Assembly (NCBI GenBank): GCA_021234155.1
Contig: JAJEKV010000241.1
Span: forward strand, 62,001 to 126,000
Direction of reading: 5' to 3'
Length of the DNA: 64,000 nucleotides
DNA from: Isoetes taiwanensis
Taxonomy: Eukaryota > Streptophyta > Lycopodiopsida > Isoetales > Isoetaceae
Translations under genes and position numbers: made by a program
The notes under the pieces: model-generated
The model's input: only the letters and a program-made list of their open reading frames with translations
What the model was told of the DNA's origin: nothing
The model's database searches: none
Part shown: positions 1 to 11,700 of the stretch, one piece after another
Layout: the number at the start of each line of letters is the position of its first letter
How positions within the stretch are numbered: position 1 is the stretch's first letter

Positions 1-1213
1 GATAAAGGCAAGGAGCAAAGCAGTTTTAGCCCGAGGAGGACAGCCAGCCCAGACCAGCTAGAGCCCCTTATAGTGGCAATCAAGGGAAGCAAAGCAGGAG
101 AAGAAGCGGTGTCTTTTAAAGACAAACAGAAGGGTCAAACTACTCCAAAGCAAAGGCGATCCTTTCGCAGCCATGCCCAAGAAAAGAGACAGAGTGCATA
201 GAAAAGCGCCTTTGCTTCAGTGCTTCCGGCCAAAGCCATAGGACAAATGAACCGCCCATACGCTATGAGTGCAAATAAGCTAGCGAGTTGGGAGATTGGG
301 ACACTCATTCGACGACGACGGGCGCAGGAGGCCCGCGACTACATTCCGTGGTGAGTGTCATATCTTTGCCGCAATAGATACAGAGCAAGCAAGAGAGCCA
401 AGATAAAGTAATTTCCACAAAGGGGAAAGGCCAAGGCCAAGTCATTTATAGTCCCGATAGATTCGGGAAGTAGCCATAACTTTGCATCCCCCGGAATGGT
501 TCAAATGTTGAAGTTGAAACCATTAAAGTCAAAGCCAAGGCCCGGCCATCTTAGCAAGTGGAGCAAAGAAGGCGCATGTGCAGTAAAAGAATCAACTTTG
601 ACATCGACTTGCCGTGGATTAAGATCCGGATGGGGCAGAAGTAATGGGCATCGCAAATATGACTTGATAATAGGTATGGAGTACCTTGGACCAGCAGGGC
701 CATTATTGATTGTGGAAGCGGAAGGTGACCTTCCCAAAGACCGACGGAAAGATCATTGAGATAACGTGTAAAGAAGTTGTTCCCATCATGCGATTGTATG
801 TCTTCTAAACGCATTGTTCAAGTGCATCAAGAGTGAGCAAGTGGCATACATCTTCAAGCTTGAGATTAGTGAGCCGGAATTGGAAGGAAGCAAAGAAGAC
901 AAGATGCTCAAAGCAAGTTGCCGTCAAGCAAATAGCTAAGTTGATCACGCGGAGTTCCACGATCTCTTTCGAGATGAGATCAAGCAGCTCCCTCCTTATA
1001 GGGGAGTCGAGTGCGAGATAGCACTCGAACCGGGAACAAAGCCAACAAGCAAGGCTCCATATAGAATGACAACGCAGGAGTTGTCTGAGTGAAGAAGCAG
1101 ATTAGGAGTCGCCGACCTAGGTTTCATTAGACCTAGTGTCTCGCCGTTTGGAGCGCCCATTCTTTTGTCAAGAAGAAGGATGGATCTTTGAGGATGCATA
1201 GACTATAGGCAGC

Positions 1214-1501
1214 TTGAATAAGCACACCATTAAGAACAAGTATGCGCTTCCAAGATCAGACGACTTGATGGATCAGCTTCAAGGAGCAAAGATCTTCTCC
1301 AAAATCGACTTAAGGTCAGGTTATCATCAGATACGGATAAAGGAGGAAGATATCCACAAGACCGCCTTCAGACGCGGTATGGGCATTATGAGTTCACAAA
1401 GTGATGCCTTTCGCTTATCAAATGCCCCCGCAACGCTCATGAGGCTCATGAACGATATCTTCGAGGAGTTCCTAGACACCTTTGTGATTGTTTTGTTTTG
1501 A
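1214..1501 (+). pseudogene. Reverse transcriptase fragment of the chromovirus
   Basis: This 95-codon open stretch is the clearest RT piece. It contains [38 protein letters not shown] and the end of the block leading to the catalytic YxDD motif. The frame is lost just before the YxDD box: after FVIVLF the next codon is a stop, and the DDI residues are found in another frame. The conserved block normally reading TRYGHYEF is also disturbed, with MGIMSS in this frame and YGHYEFTK in the neighbouring one. This is a broken piece of the element's pol gene, not a separate gene. Confidence 0.85.
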
Positions 1502-2645
1502 TGACATTTTGGTGTATAGCAGATCCCTTGAAGAGCACGTGCAACACTTGAGAAGAGTGCTAGAGAAGTTGAAGAGGCACCGGTTATGCGCCAAGTTGTC
1601 GGCGCCACTTGCAAGTAGAAGGTGGAATACCTTGGTCATGTGATCTCGGCAGAAGGCATTTCGACGGACCCGCCAAGATTGAAGCAGTTGATTCGGTGGG
1701 GGCCAGGCCAAGAATGTGCACGAGGTCAAGTTTTCTGGGTCTAGCAGTGGTACTACTGTGAAGTTCGTGAAGAACTTTGCTAAGATAGCAGCCGGGGCTA
1801 ATGAACTGACGAGGGCGAGAAGGTGAAAGATTGGGTAGAGCATTGGCACAAGAAAGCCCAAAAGGGGTTTGAATTGTTGAAAGAAGCTCGACGGCGTACC
1901 GCCTTGACCTTTGCCGGACTCGAGAAAGATGTTTGTAGCAACAGATGCAGTAAGATAGCTACAAAAGTGCAAAGGCTTATGCAAGAAAGAGTGTGGTAGC
2001 GTATGATTCCGGGGAAGATGAACGACGCCGAGACGCCGCTACCCAACGCGACGATCGTGAATTGCTTGCGCTTGTCGGGGCATTAAGAATATGGAGGCAC
2101 TATCTCTTGGGAAGGAAGTTCCAATTGATACCCCACCATCGAGCCTCCAATATGTATTCACGCAACCACACCTTAATTTGAGGCGCCGGAGATGGATGGA
2201 GTTCCTCAAGAATATGACTTTGATATAGTCTACAAGAAGGGAAGCTCAATGTGGTAGCAGATGCGCTTTCAAGGCATCTCCCGACAACTAGAGTGCATTG
2301 CAATGCAATTTCGACGCTCTCCAAATGACTTTGGTAAGAAGATTGAAGAGTCCTTGCCAACGGATGTGGATTCGAGGGAAGTATGGGCAAGCCTCTAAGG
2401 AGGCTAGAACAGATAAAGAGGGGAGGCCTTCAAGCATTATAAGAAGGAAGGCAACCTCGTTATACCATAAGAACAAGTTGTGCGTGCGAATCATCGGGGT
2501 GTAAGGAAGTTGATCCTCCATGACACGACAAATGTTCCCCAATAGTCGGCCATGGGATTTATGAAAACATATTTCAAAGTGCAAAGCAGCTATTATTGGC
2601 CAGGAATGAAGAAGCAAATAGCTCGCTACATCAAGGAATGTCACT

Positions 2646-3481
2646 ATGCCGCCAGACGGCAGGCGAGGAGCTTCAATTCCGTGGGCATTAGAGCCATTAG
2701 CGGTGCCAAACGCTAAGTGGGAGGTAATCAGCATGGATTTCATTACAGGACTCCCAAGAACAGCGAGAGGCAAGGATGCCTTGATGGTAGTGGTCGACAA
2801 GTTGTCGAAGATGGCACATTTTGTGCCTTGCAGGACCACAGATACAGCTATGGATACAGCAAAGCTCTTCACCAAAGAGATCTTCAGGCTTCATGGCATG
2901 CCAAGGGAGATTATCTCCGAGGGGATCCAAAGTTCATGAGTGCCTTTTGGCAAGACCTCTTTTTACGACGATTCGCACCAAGCTATCCATGAGCACTGGC
3001 GTATCATCCTCAGACGGATGGCCAGACGGAGCGGACCAACAGAATTTTAGAGGACATGCTACGAAACTATGTCTGGAATAAGCAAGGTATGTGGGAAGAA
3101 TTTATTCACTTGGTGGAGTTTGCATACAATAGCACCAAGCAGGAATCATCCCAAATGTCGCCGTTTATGATCAATTACGCTATCGATTGCTTAACCCGGA
3201 CACTTGGCACAACCCCGCGTGTCAAAAGTGGAAGTCTCGCAGTAGGCAGATGTTGGCCGATATCACGGCAGCTTGTGGAAGAGGTTCGAGGGTATCCGCT
3301 AGAAAGCAAGAAGTCGACAAAAGAGCATCGCCAAACAAGCATCGAACGAAGAAGAGAGTTCAAAGTTGGAGATGATGTTTGGCTCAAGATCAAGGTGAAG
3401 CAAAAGAAGCTCAGATTGGGAATTGCAAGAAGCTTGCTCCAAGGTGGGCTGGACCTTCGGAATAGTCGAGAGAGTAGGTAA
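2646..3481 (+). pseudogene. Integrase and post-integrase fragment of the chromovirus
   Basis: The first frame (2646-2939) gives WEVISMDFITGLP, DALMVVVDKLSKMAHFVPC and LHGMPREIIS, the catalytic core of a Ty3/gypsy integrase with its first Asp. The region of the second Asp is altered (EIISEGI where S-D-R is usual). The match resumes in other frames at 3000-3060 (YHPQTDGQTERTNR) and 3056-3240 (WEEFIHLVEFAYNS). The 3' part (to 3481) matches the spacer before the chromodomain (FKVGDDVWLKIK). Frame changes near 2940 and 3060 show it is dead. Confidence 0.83.
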
Positions 3482-4710
3482 TCAAGCCTACAAGCTACTT
3501 GCCAGCACACCTAAAGATTCATAAGGTCTTCCATTTGAGTTGGTTGAAGAAGCACACTCCAAATCCAGACGAAGTCTTGGACACTCCAACGTTGTTGGAA
3601 ATGACAGAGGAGCATTGGAAATAGTTCGTAAATGATTCTTGATAGAGCTTTCAAGAAGACAAGGAGGTCGGAGTTCCTCCAATACTTGGTCAAGTGGAAA
3701 CACTTGCCGTTGGAAGACGACGACGGGTACTTAAGAAGGATTTAGTAAAGCAAGACCCACGGTTTATGGAGCATTGGGACGGCAAGGTCATCTCTCCAAG
3801 AAATCGGCTCGGGCATGTCGATTTGTGTAGGTTAATTCTTGTGTAGTTAGGATTAATCTACGCATGCCACCTATGCTTGGTATGGGTCGCATGCGTTGTT
3901 ACCGATGATGAGACCACTACGGTGATCTCTAGGGCGTGGTGTAATGTCAACGTAGGCATGACCGCGTTTTCGCTTGGGCGAGTGGAAGGTAGATTAGAAA
4001 GTCTACTTCCGTCCCACTCAAGTAGACGACCTCGAGAAAGGAGGTCATTAAGGAATGCATCGATAGGAAAAGCACCTATAGCCCCATATATGCTTTGATA
4101 GGAGGAATCGGGCCTTCACGCCCCATATACGGGGAAGGACCTATCCTCCTTATTTGGGCAACTAGGGTGTAGGCATGAGCGGCATATAGGCATATAGGCG
4201 CTATCTCCACGGCCATAATGGAAGATTCACCCTCTTCCTACGCCGGGAGATTAGCCATGCATCCATGTAGATAGGTGGGGTGGTCACCATATAACCAAAA
4301 ATTTATTAAATAATTAAAATGGTACTAACGTAGTATCGACCTGCAGGCCAATAGAGCGCTCCGGAGGGCAAGGAGGTCGAGCTACGAAGACTTGCAACAC
4401 AAATTTTGTTGGAATGTGTAGCAAGGAACGAAGAGTACCTCGAACAATAATTATAGATATGAGATGTTGAAATTTTGTATAACTTAATGTCATAATAACT
4501 GAGATAGCGAATACCTTGTTTAATGATGTTATGAATTCTTAAGTATTCCATAGTATGATGACGTGATAATGTTTTAAAAATATTACCTTAGGGTAATCCT
4601 GGTAAATGTATAACTATTATATTGTATGCATCACGTTGATTGCAGATTGCAGATTAGGAAGATCCCAAGGTGGGGAGACCCACGATGCTGCGGACAGCAT
4701 CATTTCAAGG

Positions 4711-6480
4711 TGGGGAGAATGTGACGTTCAAAGCCACGATTATCACGGTCCCGGGGCATTATCTTTGATCGCCAAATCCGCAGCGTACCGCGCCACTCCG
4801 ACCGACGTGTACGCCAACGGATAGCCAGGTAAGTAGCCCTTGGGGGCAACTTGTTAGATGTGTTCACATGTTATTAATGTGCACATGTGCACATTAATGT
4901 GGGCACACCTTTCCATGTTGGCATATTTTGCCACCTAGCCATTAAAGGCAAGTGGGGCCCTTGCAATTATCCCACATGCCAAAATGGGTAATTGAAAACC
5001 CTAGCCTAAACCCCATGTCTATTTAGGGTAGGAAAACCCTAGCTTGCTAGTTTTCGTCCTTAGGGTTTTAGAGCTCAGTTTTGGCTGCCCCAGGAGCCAA
5101 AACCGCCTCCAGACGCCTGCTTAAGCGAATGCGCCATCGGTTCCCACAGATTCGATCATTTCAGCGGGATGGTTGAACTCAGTCGGGAGGAGCCACTCGG
5201 GGATCAGGTATTTGGTCAATTTAATAGCTTAAAACTAGTCTTCTAGTCATAGAATCGGTGAGGTTTAGACTATTAAATTGCCCATAACTATCTAGATCTT
5301 AGATCTCGGACACTAACTAAAGAACCTAACTCTATGATTAGATCTAGTTCTTTAGTTCTTACGTGATGTATTTGGATGATGTATCTCTGTGAACTCCTTG
5401 TATTGGGAAGGGGGGTAGAGGCCCTAAAGCTTGTAGTTGATGCTCCTAGAGTAGCCTCTCTAGCACACTATAGATTCAACTGTGCACAAGAACCACACCC
5501 GGTTGTGGGTGAAGGGGCAGGCCCGGCTTAGAAGGAGGTTAGGTGTTACGACTCTTGAACGATCCCTATGGTGTGTTAGTGCTACGGGGATCATTGTGAC
5601 TAGGTCTAATGGCTTACCAGCGAGTGCGGGTAAGGCATGGGCTCACACCCAGTGAAGTGGTGTACACTTTCCGGTGGGTTGATCGAATCTGAGGCGGTGG
5701 CCCCCTAGTCACCTTGAGTCGGCATGTAGACCTCACGGAGGGAGTGATCCCTACGCCCCCATCGGGCTGGGGAGATGAAACCCGGGAATAGCCCTTTTGG
5801 CTATGCATCCGTGGGGCTTCTGATCAGTCCCAACACTTTTCGGCCTACTGCGCAAAAGTGTGTGTGGGAGGGGCGGATGGAGTGGACAACCCTATGCCAT
5901 GTTCATATGCCACCCAACTCCATTGCCATGAATGCATGCGCAATGAACTCACGGAGACCCAAGCCGTCAGTCCTCCCTTGAGTCCGAGCCTTGGGTAGGA
6001 TTCCTATGTGATGTCTTGACCATTGTCTATGCAGATGTTGGTATACCACCCCTCCGGGTGGCCGGAGGATCTGTTGAATACCGACATGTATGTTTACGCT
6101 TCAGCGGCTAGGTAGGCCCCGAGGGAGGGGGTAGAATGACACCTTCACTCTTCCCCTTTGGGACTCGTTGCACGGGTGCGATGATATGTGGAGGGCCCTG
6201 TATCAGCATGGAGCTGGTGTGGGGGAAGAACTCCTGTTTGTATACGGTGAGAGCACCGTACACGAGTAGGGGACGTCACAGGAACAAAGAAACCCTTGGT
6301 ATGAGGACCCCAAACTTCGCACAAAGGCCGCCATATCTTTGGCACACGAGGGCCCACCACCATGGCGCAAGGGCTCTCAACATCGTCCCCACTTAAAACC
6401 CAATAAGAGCTGCCCCAACAACAATGCTTGGCATGAGAGCCTCCAGCCCATTGTAACAAGATACCACAGTAAGATCAAGA
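4711..6480 (+). repeat. Polypurine tract and 3' LTR-like region of the chromovirus (right end uncertain)
   Basis: A purine-rich run (AAGGTGGGGAGAAT, about 4708-4720) is followed directly by TGTGACG, the usual junction of polypurine tract and 3' LTR in plant chromoviruses. The LTR would therefore begin near 4720. I could not fix its right end, because no second LTR is in the window to compare. Sequence up to about 6480 has no host gene and looks like LTR plus further element sequence. It includes a perfect 26-bp palindrome at 4873-4898. ORFs of 60-100 codons here have no recognisable content. Confidence 0.55.
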
Positions 6481-7875
6481 AGTCACGCAATGAACCAATC
6501 ATCCGAAAAAAACTAAAATATTGACTACAAGAAAACTGCAATAAACACAAGGTTATAACGCAGGGCGAAAACTAAAAAGGGGAGGGTGGGTCATGCGACC
6601 ACAAAGGGGAGGCTCAAAGACGGCTGATGAAACGAAGAGAAATGCAACAAGGCTATAAATACTCTAAGGGAGGCTCTCTCAACTAGCCTCAAGAAGCGGA
6701 TTTATCTGCTAATCTCAAAACGCAGATAAATCACACTTCTAGAGCCTAGTTGCACTCAACCAACACAAGAGACAACATGCTGAAAATAGAGGCAGAAAAT
6801 AGGAAACTACCTGTCTAAGAGAATTAAGGGTACAAATGTCACCACTCACGAACCACAAAAGCAAAGAAAATGAGCAGGCGATGGGGAGCAGGAGACTAGA
6901 GCCCATCCAAGCAACCAAGAATACTACTAAAAGAATACTACGATGCCCTGCTAAGCTGCTAACATGAACTGTCCTAAGCTCAACAACTCAAACAGCTGAA
7001 AAATGAAGGGGAAGGATCATCAAACTAGCAAAGATCATGATGCAAGGACTTGACTCACTAAAAGAACATCAAGAGACGTCGAAAACGCAAACTCACACTA
7101 CAGCTCCATCAACAAGATAGGGACTACATGTGTCGAACCACCAAACCTCCATCACAATTATGAAGGCTCAAGCACAACATATCCGTTCACTAAGAAACAA
7201 TAGTACAACATATTCATTCACTAAGAAAAAATAGTGGACCTAAACAAAAGACTCTATACAAGGAGTACACACAAGTATCCAAACCACAACCTCAAAATGC
7301 GAAGAATAGAAACACCGAGCAAGTGATGCAACAAAGCCCACAAAGTAATACCAACGGAAGCTGCCTCTCGCATCAAGCAGGTAACAAACAACTCTAGAGA
7401 AAACTAGAAAGAGTGACTTGAAAGGTCTAATGAGAAGTGGACTAAAAATCAAGAACTCTGCAAACAAACACGAGAAACCTAAACTCCTAATTCTCCAAGA
7501 GATAGAAAGATAAGTAGGCAGATAGTATTATTACGTCATGCCAAAGAACTATAAGCAACCAAAGAATTTTAAAAGTGACGTGCCATTGCAAAAAGTTGAA
7601 TCCCAAATTACTATGAGCAACAAAGGGGATTAGAGATCACAAGAGTATCTTAGTTGCACTTCTATCCCAAACAATAAGGGTTATTCTCACCTAATCCAAG
7701 GGTCAACTCCACCGCCTTGACAAAATAACATGGAGAAAAGTAAAATCTCTAACTCTAAAGAAAGACCAAACCAGGGAAAGTAACATATGATACGCATACA
7801 AACCCAAACCAAAAACCACGCCAATGGGAACATTGAAGCTTTATTCTATGTAAGTTGGGAACCATGCAAAATTGT
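6481..7875. other. Gene-free stretch, A-rich, no recognised element
   Basis: No coding region, RNA gene or complete mobile element is recognisable. A short tandem pair lies at about 7176-7237 (two 31-bp copies containing TTCACTAAGAAA). It may be internal non-coding sequence of the element to the left, but nothing in the sequence proves this. Confidence 0.4.
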
Positions 7876-8330
7876 ATCGGCTAGGGTTGTCCACTCCATC
7901 CGCCCCTCCTGTGCACACTTTGCAGATGGGTCGAGTCACGCTATGGCTTCGCTATAGCCTTCCGGAGACGTAGACTCTAGGGATCACCCTTTGAGTCTAC
8001 TCCAGGTTCATGACACCTGGTCCGATGAGGCAGGTCGGGGAGGCGTCCCCTTCCAGGATCACAGTGGTGTCGTGGGTGAGCTAGAGAATACGTGCGCGAA
8101 CCCCCCCCAACCCGCATCCGTGCGGAGCTTACTCACCTAATTCTACTCAAAGTGCATGGTGCCCCATACGGGTCACACCACTACACCAGAGTGTCGGACC
8201 CATGCAGGCCCTCCCGTGGACAGGCTATCGGGGCCTAGCCCACTGTAGGAGTCTCAGGAGCCTTTTATGCTCGTGCAAGACCCCACCCCCTACTTCACCA
8301 CTGCGTCCCTTGTCTGGTGTAAAACATAAA
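7876..8330 (-). repeat. Inverted, diverged LTR-like fragment related to 5.4-5.9 kb
   Basis: Read on the minus strand, the segment near 7880-7925 (AGGGGCGGATGGAGTGGACA) matches the plus-strand sequence at about 5870-5890. Further left the two share tracts such as GAGTGATCCCTA/GGTGATCCCTA. The similarity is patchy, so these are related rather than recent copies. The segment sits just upstream of AUG7, in inverted orientation to the chromovirus at the left edge. Confidence 0.5.
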
Positions 8331-8668
8331 AATACAGCGCGCACTCTAGATATACTGATCAGTACATCTCGTGGAATACGCCCTCAAAATCATATGAAAA
8401 CCATATTAAAAAGTGTACAAAAATACAAAAGAAACCCCCTGTTATTATGCTACATATTTTCTTCAAAAACTCTGCCCCGCCATAGCTTCCCCACGCCGGA
8501 ATAACTTCCCAACGGTAATTTCCATCATTTTTCTCCACTTCTCCACCTTAGATCAAATCTAACGACTACAAGGCTTTCCAGGTGCACAATAATCCCCAGC
8601 TGGCTGCAACGTCGATGCCTTCAAATCGCTCCAAAGTCTCCACCCTCGTTTGTGCAAACGTGCTATTA

Positions 8669-8691
8669 AAAAAAAAAAAAAAAAAAAAAAA
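8669..8691 (+). repeat. Poly(A) tract
   Basis: A run of about 23 A residues lies roughly 100 bp upstream of the AUG7 start codon. It could be a retroposon tail or a simple repeat; nothing upstream identifies a source. Confidence 0.6.
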
Positions 8692-8790
8692 CATTTTTAG
8701 CGTCTACATCTCCATAGAATGTACGACCAATCTAATCCAAGTCAGCATATTAAGAGAAAGTAGGACATTTTTAACATGGGAAGCGGAGTA

Positions 8791-11700
8791 ATGGAGCAAG
8801 TCCAGCAGAAGCTGGTAGCTCTCAAATATCCAAGGGCTGCAGTTCCGGCGCAATCCTTGCTTTACGCCGGTTTGGAGCGCTATGCACTTCTCGAATGGCT
8901 TTTCTTCAGGTAAACATTTTTGCCCTCGGTCTTTCGTACAAAACAATTTAAATTGTGGATTTGCAGGCTCCTTGGGGATAAATCACCTTTTACTCAGCAG
9001 AGCCTTCATGCTGATGGCATCGAACGAGATGAGGAGGAGGCAGCTCGCACTCAACGTACGCTTGCCATTAGCTCTTTATATTCGGCTCCAAATGTGATTT
9101 GAAAGATGATCAACATGTTTTCTTGCTGCATTTCGATTCTTCTTTATAAAGTAGCATATAATCGGTAAAAGTTTGCTGGTTTTGCATTTACATTTCTCTT
9201 GATCAAAAAACAGCTATTTAAAACAGGAAAAAAAACCCAGCTAATGTTCTAGGTAGTGGAACAAATTGCATTCATTTGTTTTTCACCAAAGGAAGACTAA
9301 GGATAGAGAACTAATCAATCAAACATTCAATTTGGCAAACAAGTATAGAGGAACTAATGATGCATTGTCGGGAAAGTATGCTGGTGTAGATGAGCATATA
9401 TGTTCTCCTGATAGTTTCTGCCATTGGGAATGTTGTAAAGAAGTGCTGTTGGGAAGATCCACTGTCATAAGTGAGTGTTTTTTTGCAGCAATGCATTATG
9501 CACATCCTGCTTTCTAGTGTGCTTTTCTGTATTGCATTTAAACCTATACCTACAAAATACTACCTTCTGACAAACAATGTATTAGTTTGTTGTAGTTGCT
9601 GTATTTGAAAGTATTTGGGACATGTATAAAAAGGTAGTAGAAAGGTTCTTTGTTCAAGCGGATCATTTTAAGATGGTGAAAGCATTACAATTGAGGACTT
9701 GGGCTGAAATTTAAGTCTATCTAGCCAAGATTTCTACAAACGTTCTTAACTACCTAAGGTCATCAATGCATTACTTTATTCTAATTGATACATTTCTAAA
9801 TGTTTGGCACATGCATACAAAAGTTGTTCAAGCGGGTCAATCTAAGATAACAAAAGCATTGAAACTGCAGACCTGGCTGAAATCGCTAAATTTTTGGGAT
9901 TAACTTCAACAGTGGATTTGGAGGCCATACAGGTGAAGTGAATTTGTAGTAGGTAACTTCCGTTTTTCCTTCAAAATAATTAGCCTATATACATGCTGTC
10001 TAAGTAACTATTATTAATGCTTAGTTATTACTGAGTTACCAGAAGGAACTGAGAGGAGTGGTCACTTCATTAACATGTTTCGAACAAAATGGAATAAATT
10101 TAAAAGCGGTATAACACAACTTTTAAAATGCCCCATGAAGCATAAGTTGTTATAAGATACAAAGTAGAAGAAATGAAATATTTGGCCTGATTACATCATA
10201 CATTATATATTCCGTTTGCCGAGCTGTCTTCCTTCCTCACAGCAAAAAATAATCTTCTATTATGGTTGCGTATGTACATGAGCCCTTGGCAAGATTCTTA
10301 ATATAAAGCTTCGGTATGAACAGCATGTCCAAGACTTCTTCCCCAGAAACATCCAAGTTAGCCATGCTTCATCAATGAAGGGATTCTGAAGACGAGTTTT
10401 GAATTTAGAATCTTAATGCCACTTTAAATGAGCAGGTTACTTAAGTTTGAGTGTATATATTCTTAGAAGATGATACAACCCAAAGTCAGCTTGGTCCAGG
10501 ATGCACGTCCTCCCGACCCCTGGTTATGATCTGATGGTTTTTCATCTTTGGTACCCGGGGAGATGATTCTACCAGTCATCCATAAAGCAGAGACATAAGG
10601 GAATGGCTTTTGCATGCAGGAGATTCTGGGATTGAATCAAATGACCCGACATCTTCTGTTTTGCTGTGTTGCCCAATACTAAGTGTCTACTGCATAAAAA
10701 CCAGATCCTTGAATTATGGACAGAATATGAGGGCTATTTACGACCGGGCGAAGAGCTAGCATCTGCTTTCTGGCTTAGAGTGATATGTCAATTTATTGGG
10801 CTTAAGAAGTAGCAACAAGAAATGACATGTTACCCAGCCAGAGAGACTTATCGTAACATCCAATCTACCTGGACTCTGAACATCTGCAACACCTGAGAGT
10901 GGAGAAACATGGAACAACTGAAAGTGGCAGGTTCACTTTTATTCTTGGATGACAATCTGCCACCTTGATGTCAAACCCAGCTTATTTGTTCTCATTTTAA
11001 AATTTCTGAGGCACTGCCCTTTTTTTTTCTGCAGAATACCTAAGGCAGTTTCCTTTTTCTTGAGGAGAAATTACTAACTACTAGAATCCAAGGAAGTCAT
11101 CAAGCACACTGTAACAAAGGTCTTATCCCTATTATTCTAAGAGAATTAGCAGCTTCCGGATTGGTTCATCTTATCATATTCCCATTTTATCTAAGGAAAT
11201 TACTGTTTACAGATTTCCAAAACAGTTTGCTGAAGTGACCTTTTCAAGCTATCCTCAGCCTCTCTCCACAAGCCCACGAGCCTACAAACAGAGGAGAATG
11301 GAGGATGAAATAAGGCCATAAGTGTAAATGCAGTCAAACGGTCTAGCTAAGTCATTTAACATCTGTAACATGTCAAAATATGGCTTACTTTCATATTTTG
11401 GCATTTGTTCCATCCTGAGGCTGTTTTAGTCTGAAGTATGGACACCTCAACTGTTGCTACTAAACAGGGTTTCCTTTAACCTTAGGGGCAGACTTACTTT
11501 TGTTACAAGGTGAATATAACTGTAGAAAGGAATCCACTTAGTGAAGCATATTTAATTGACTTTCCCACAAATTCTTCTTCTTCTTCCAATAAATGGTTTT
11601 CTGCTATAAGTGTGACAATTCTAAACATCAAAGAGAAAACAAGAACGACATAAAACTGGCTTCTTTTTCCGGTTTAGGGAAGAGGAAGTTATGAAAGCCG

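Larger units (their letters stand above)
1..4719 (+). mobile_element. Decayed Ty3/gypsy chromovirus retrotransposon, internal region
   Basis: The order of domains is that of a Ty3/gypsy chromovirus. A protease-like stretch (frame ...YDLIIGMEYL) lies near 660-690. Reverse transcriptase spans about 980-1620, with [29 protein letters not shown] and KTAFR visible in several frames. RNase H (RELLALVGALRIWRHYLLGR) lies near 2060-2120. Integrase (AKWEVISMDFITGLP, then YHPQTDGQTERTN across a frame change) spans about 2640-3230. A chromodomain-like stretch (YLVKWKHLPLED) lies near 3680-3725. Stops and frameshifts interrupt every domain, so the copy cannot encode a working polyprotein. The 5' LTR and most of gag lie outside the window or are unrecognisable. 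The chromodomain after integrase, and a polypurine tract before the LTR, support chromovirus over other Ty3 lineages. Confidence 0.88.

Noticed and set aside
1472-1984. 170-codon minus-strand ORF in the chromovirus
   Set aside because: It lies antisense to the RT/RNase H region and is a shadow frame.
8101-8200. C-rich tract as a possible CRISPR or regulatory element
   Set aside because: It is part of the inverted LTR-like piece; no regularly spaced repeats exist and CRISPR is not expected in a plant genome.
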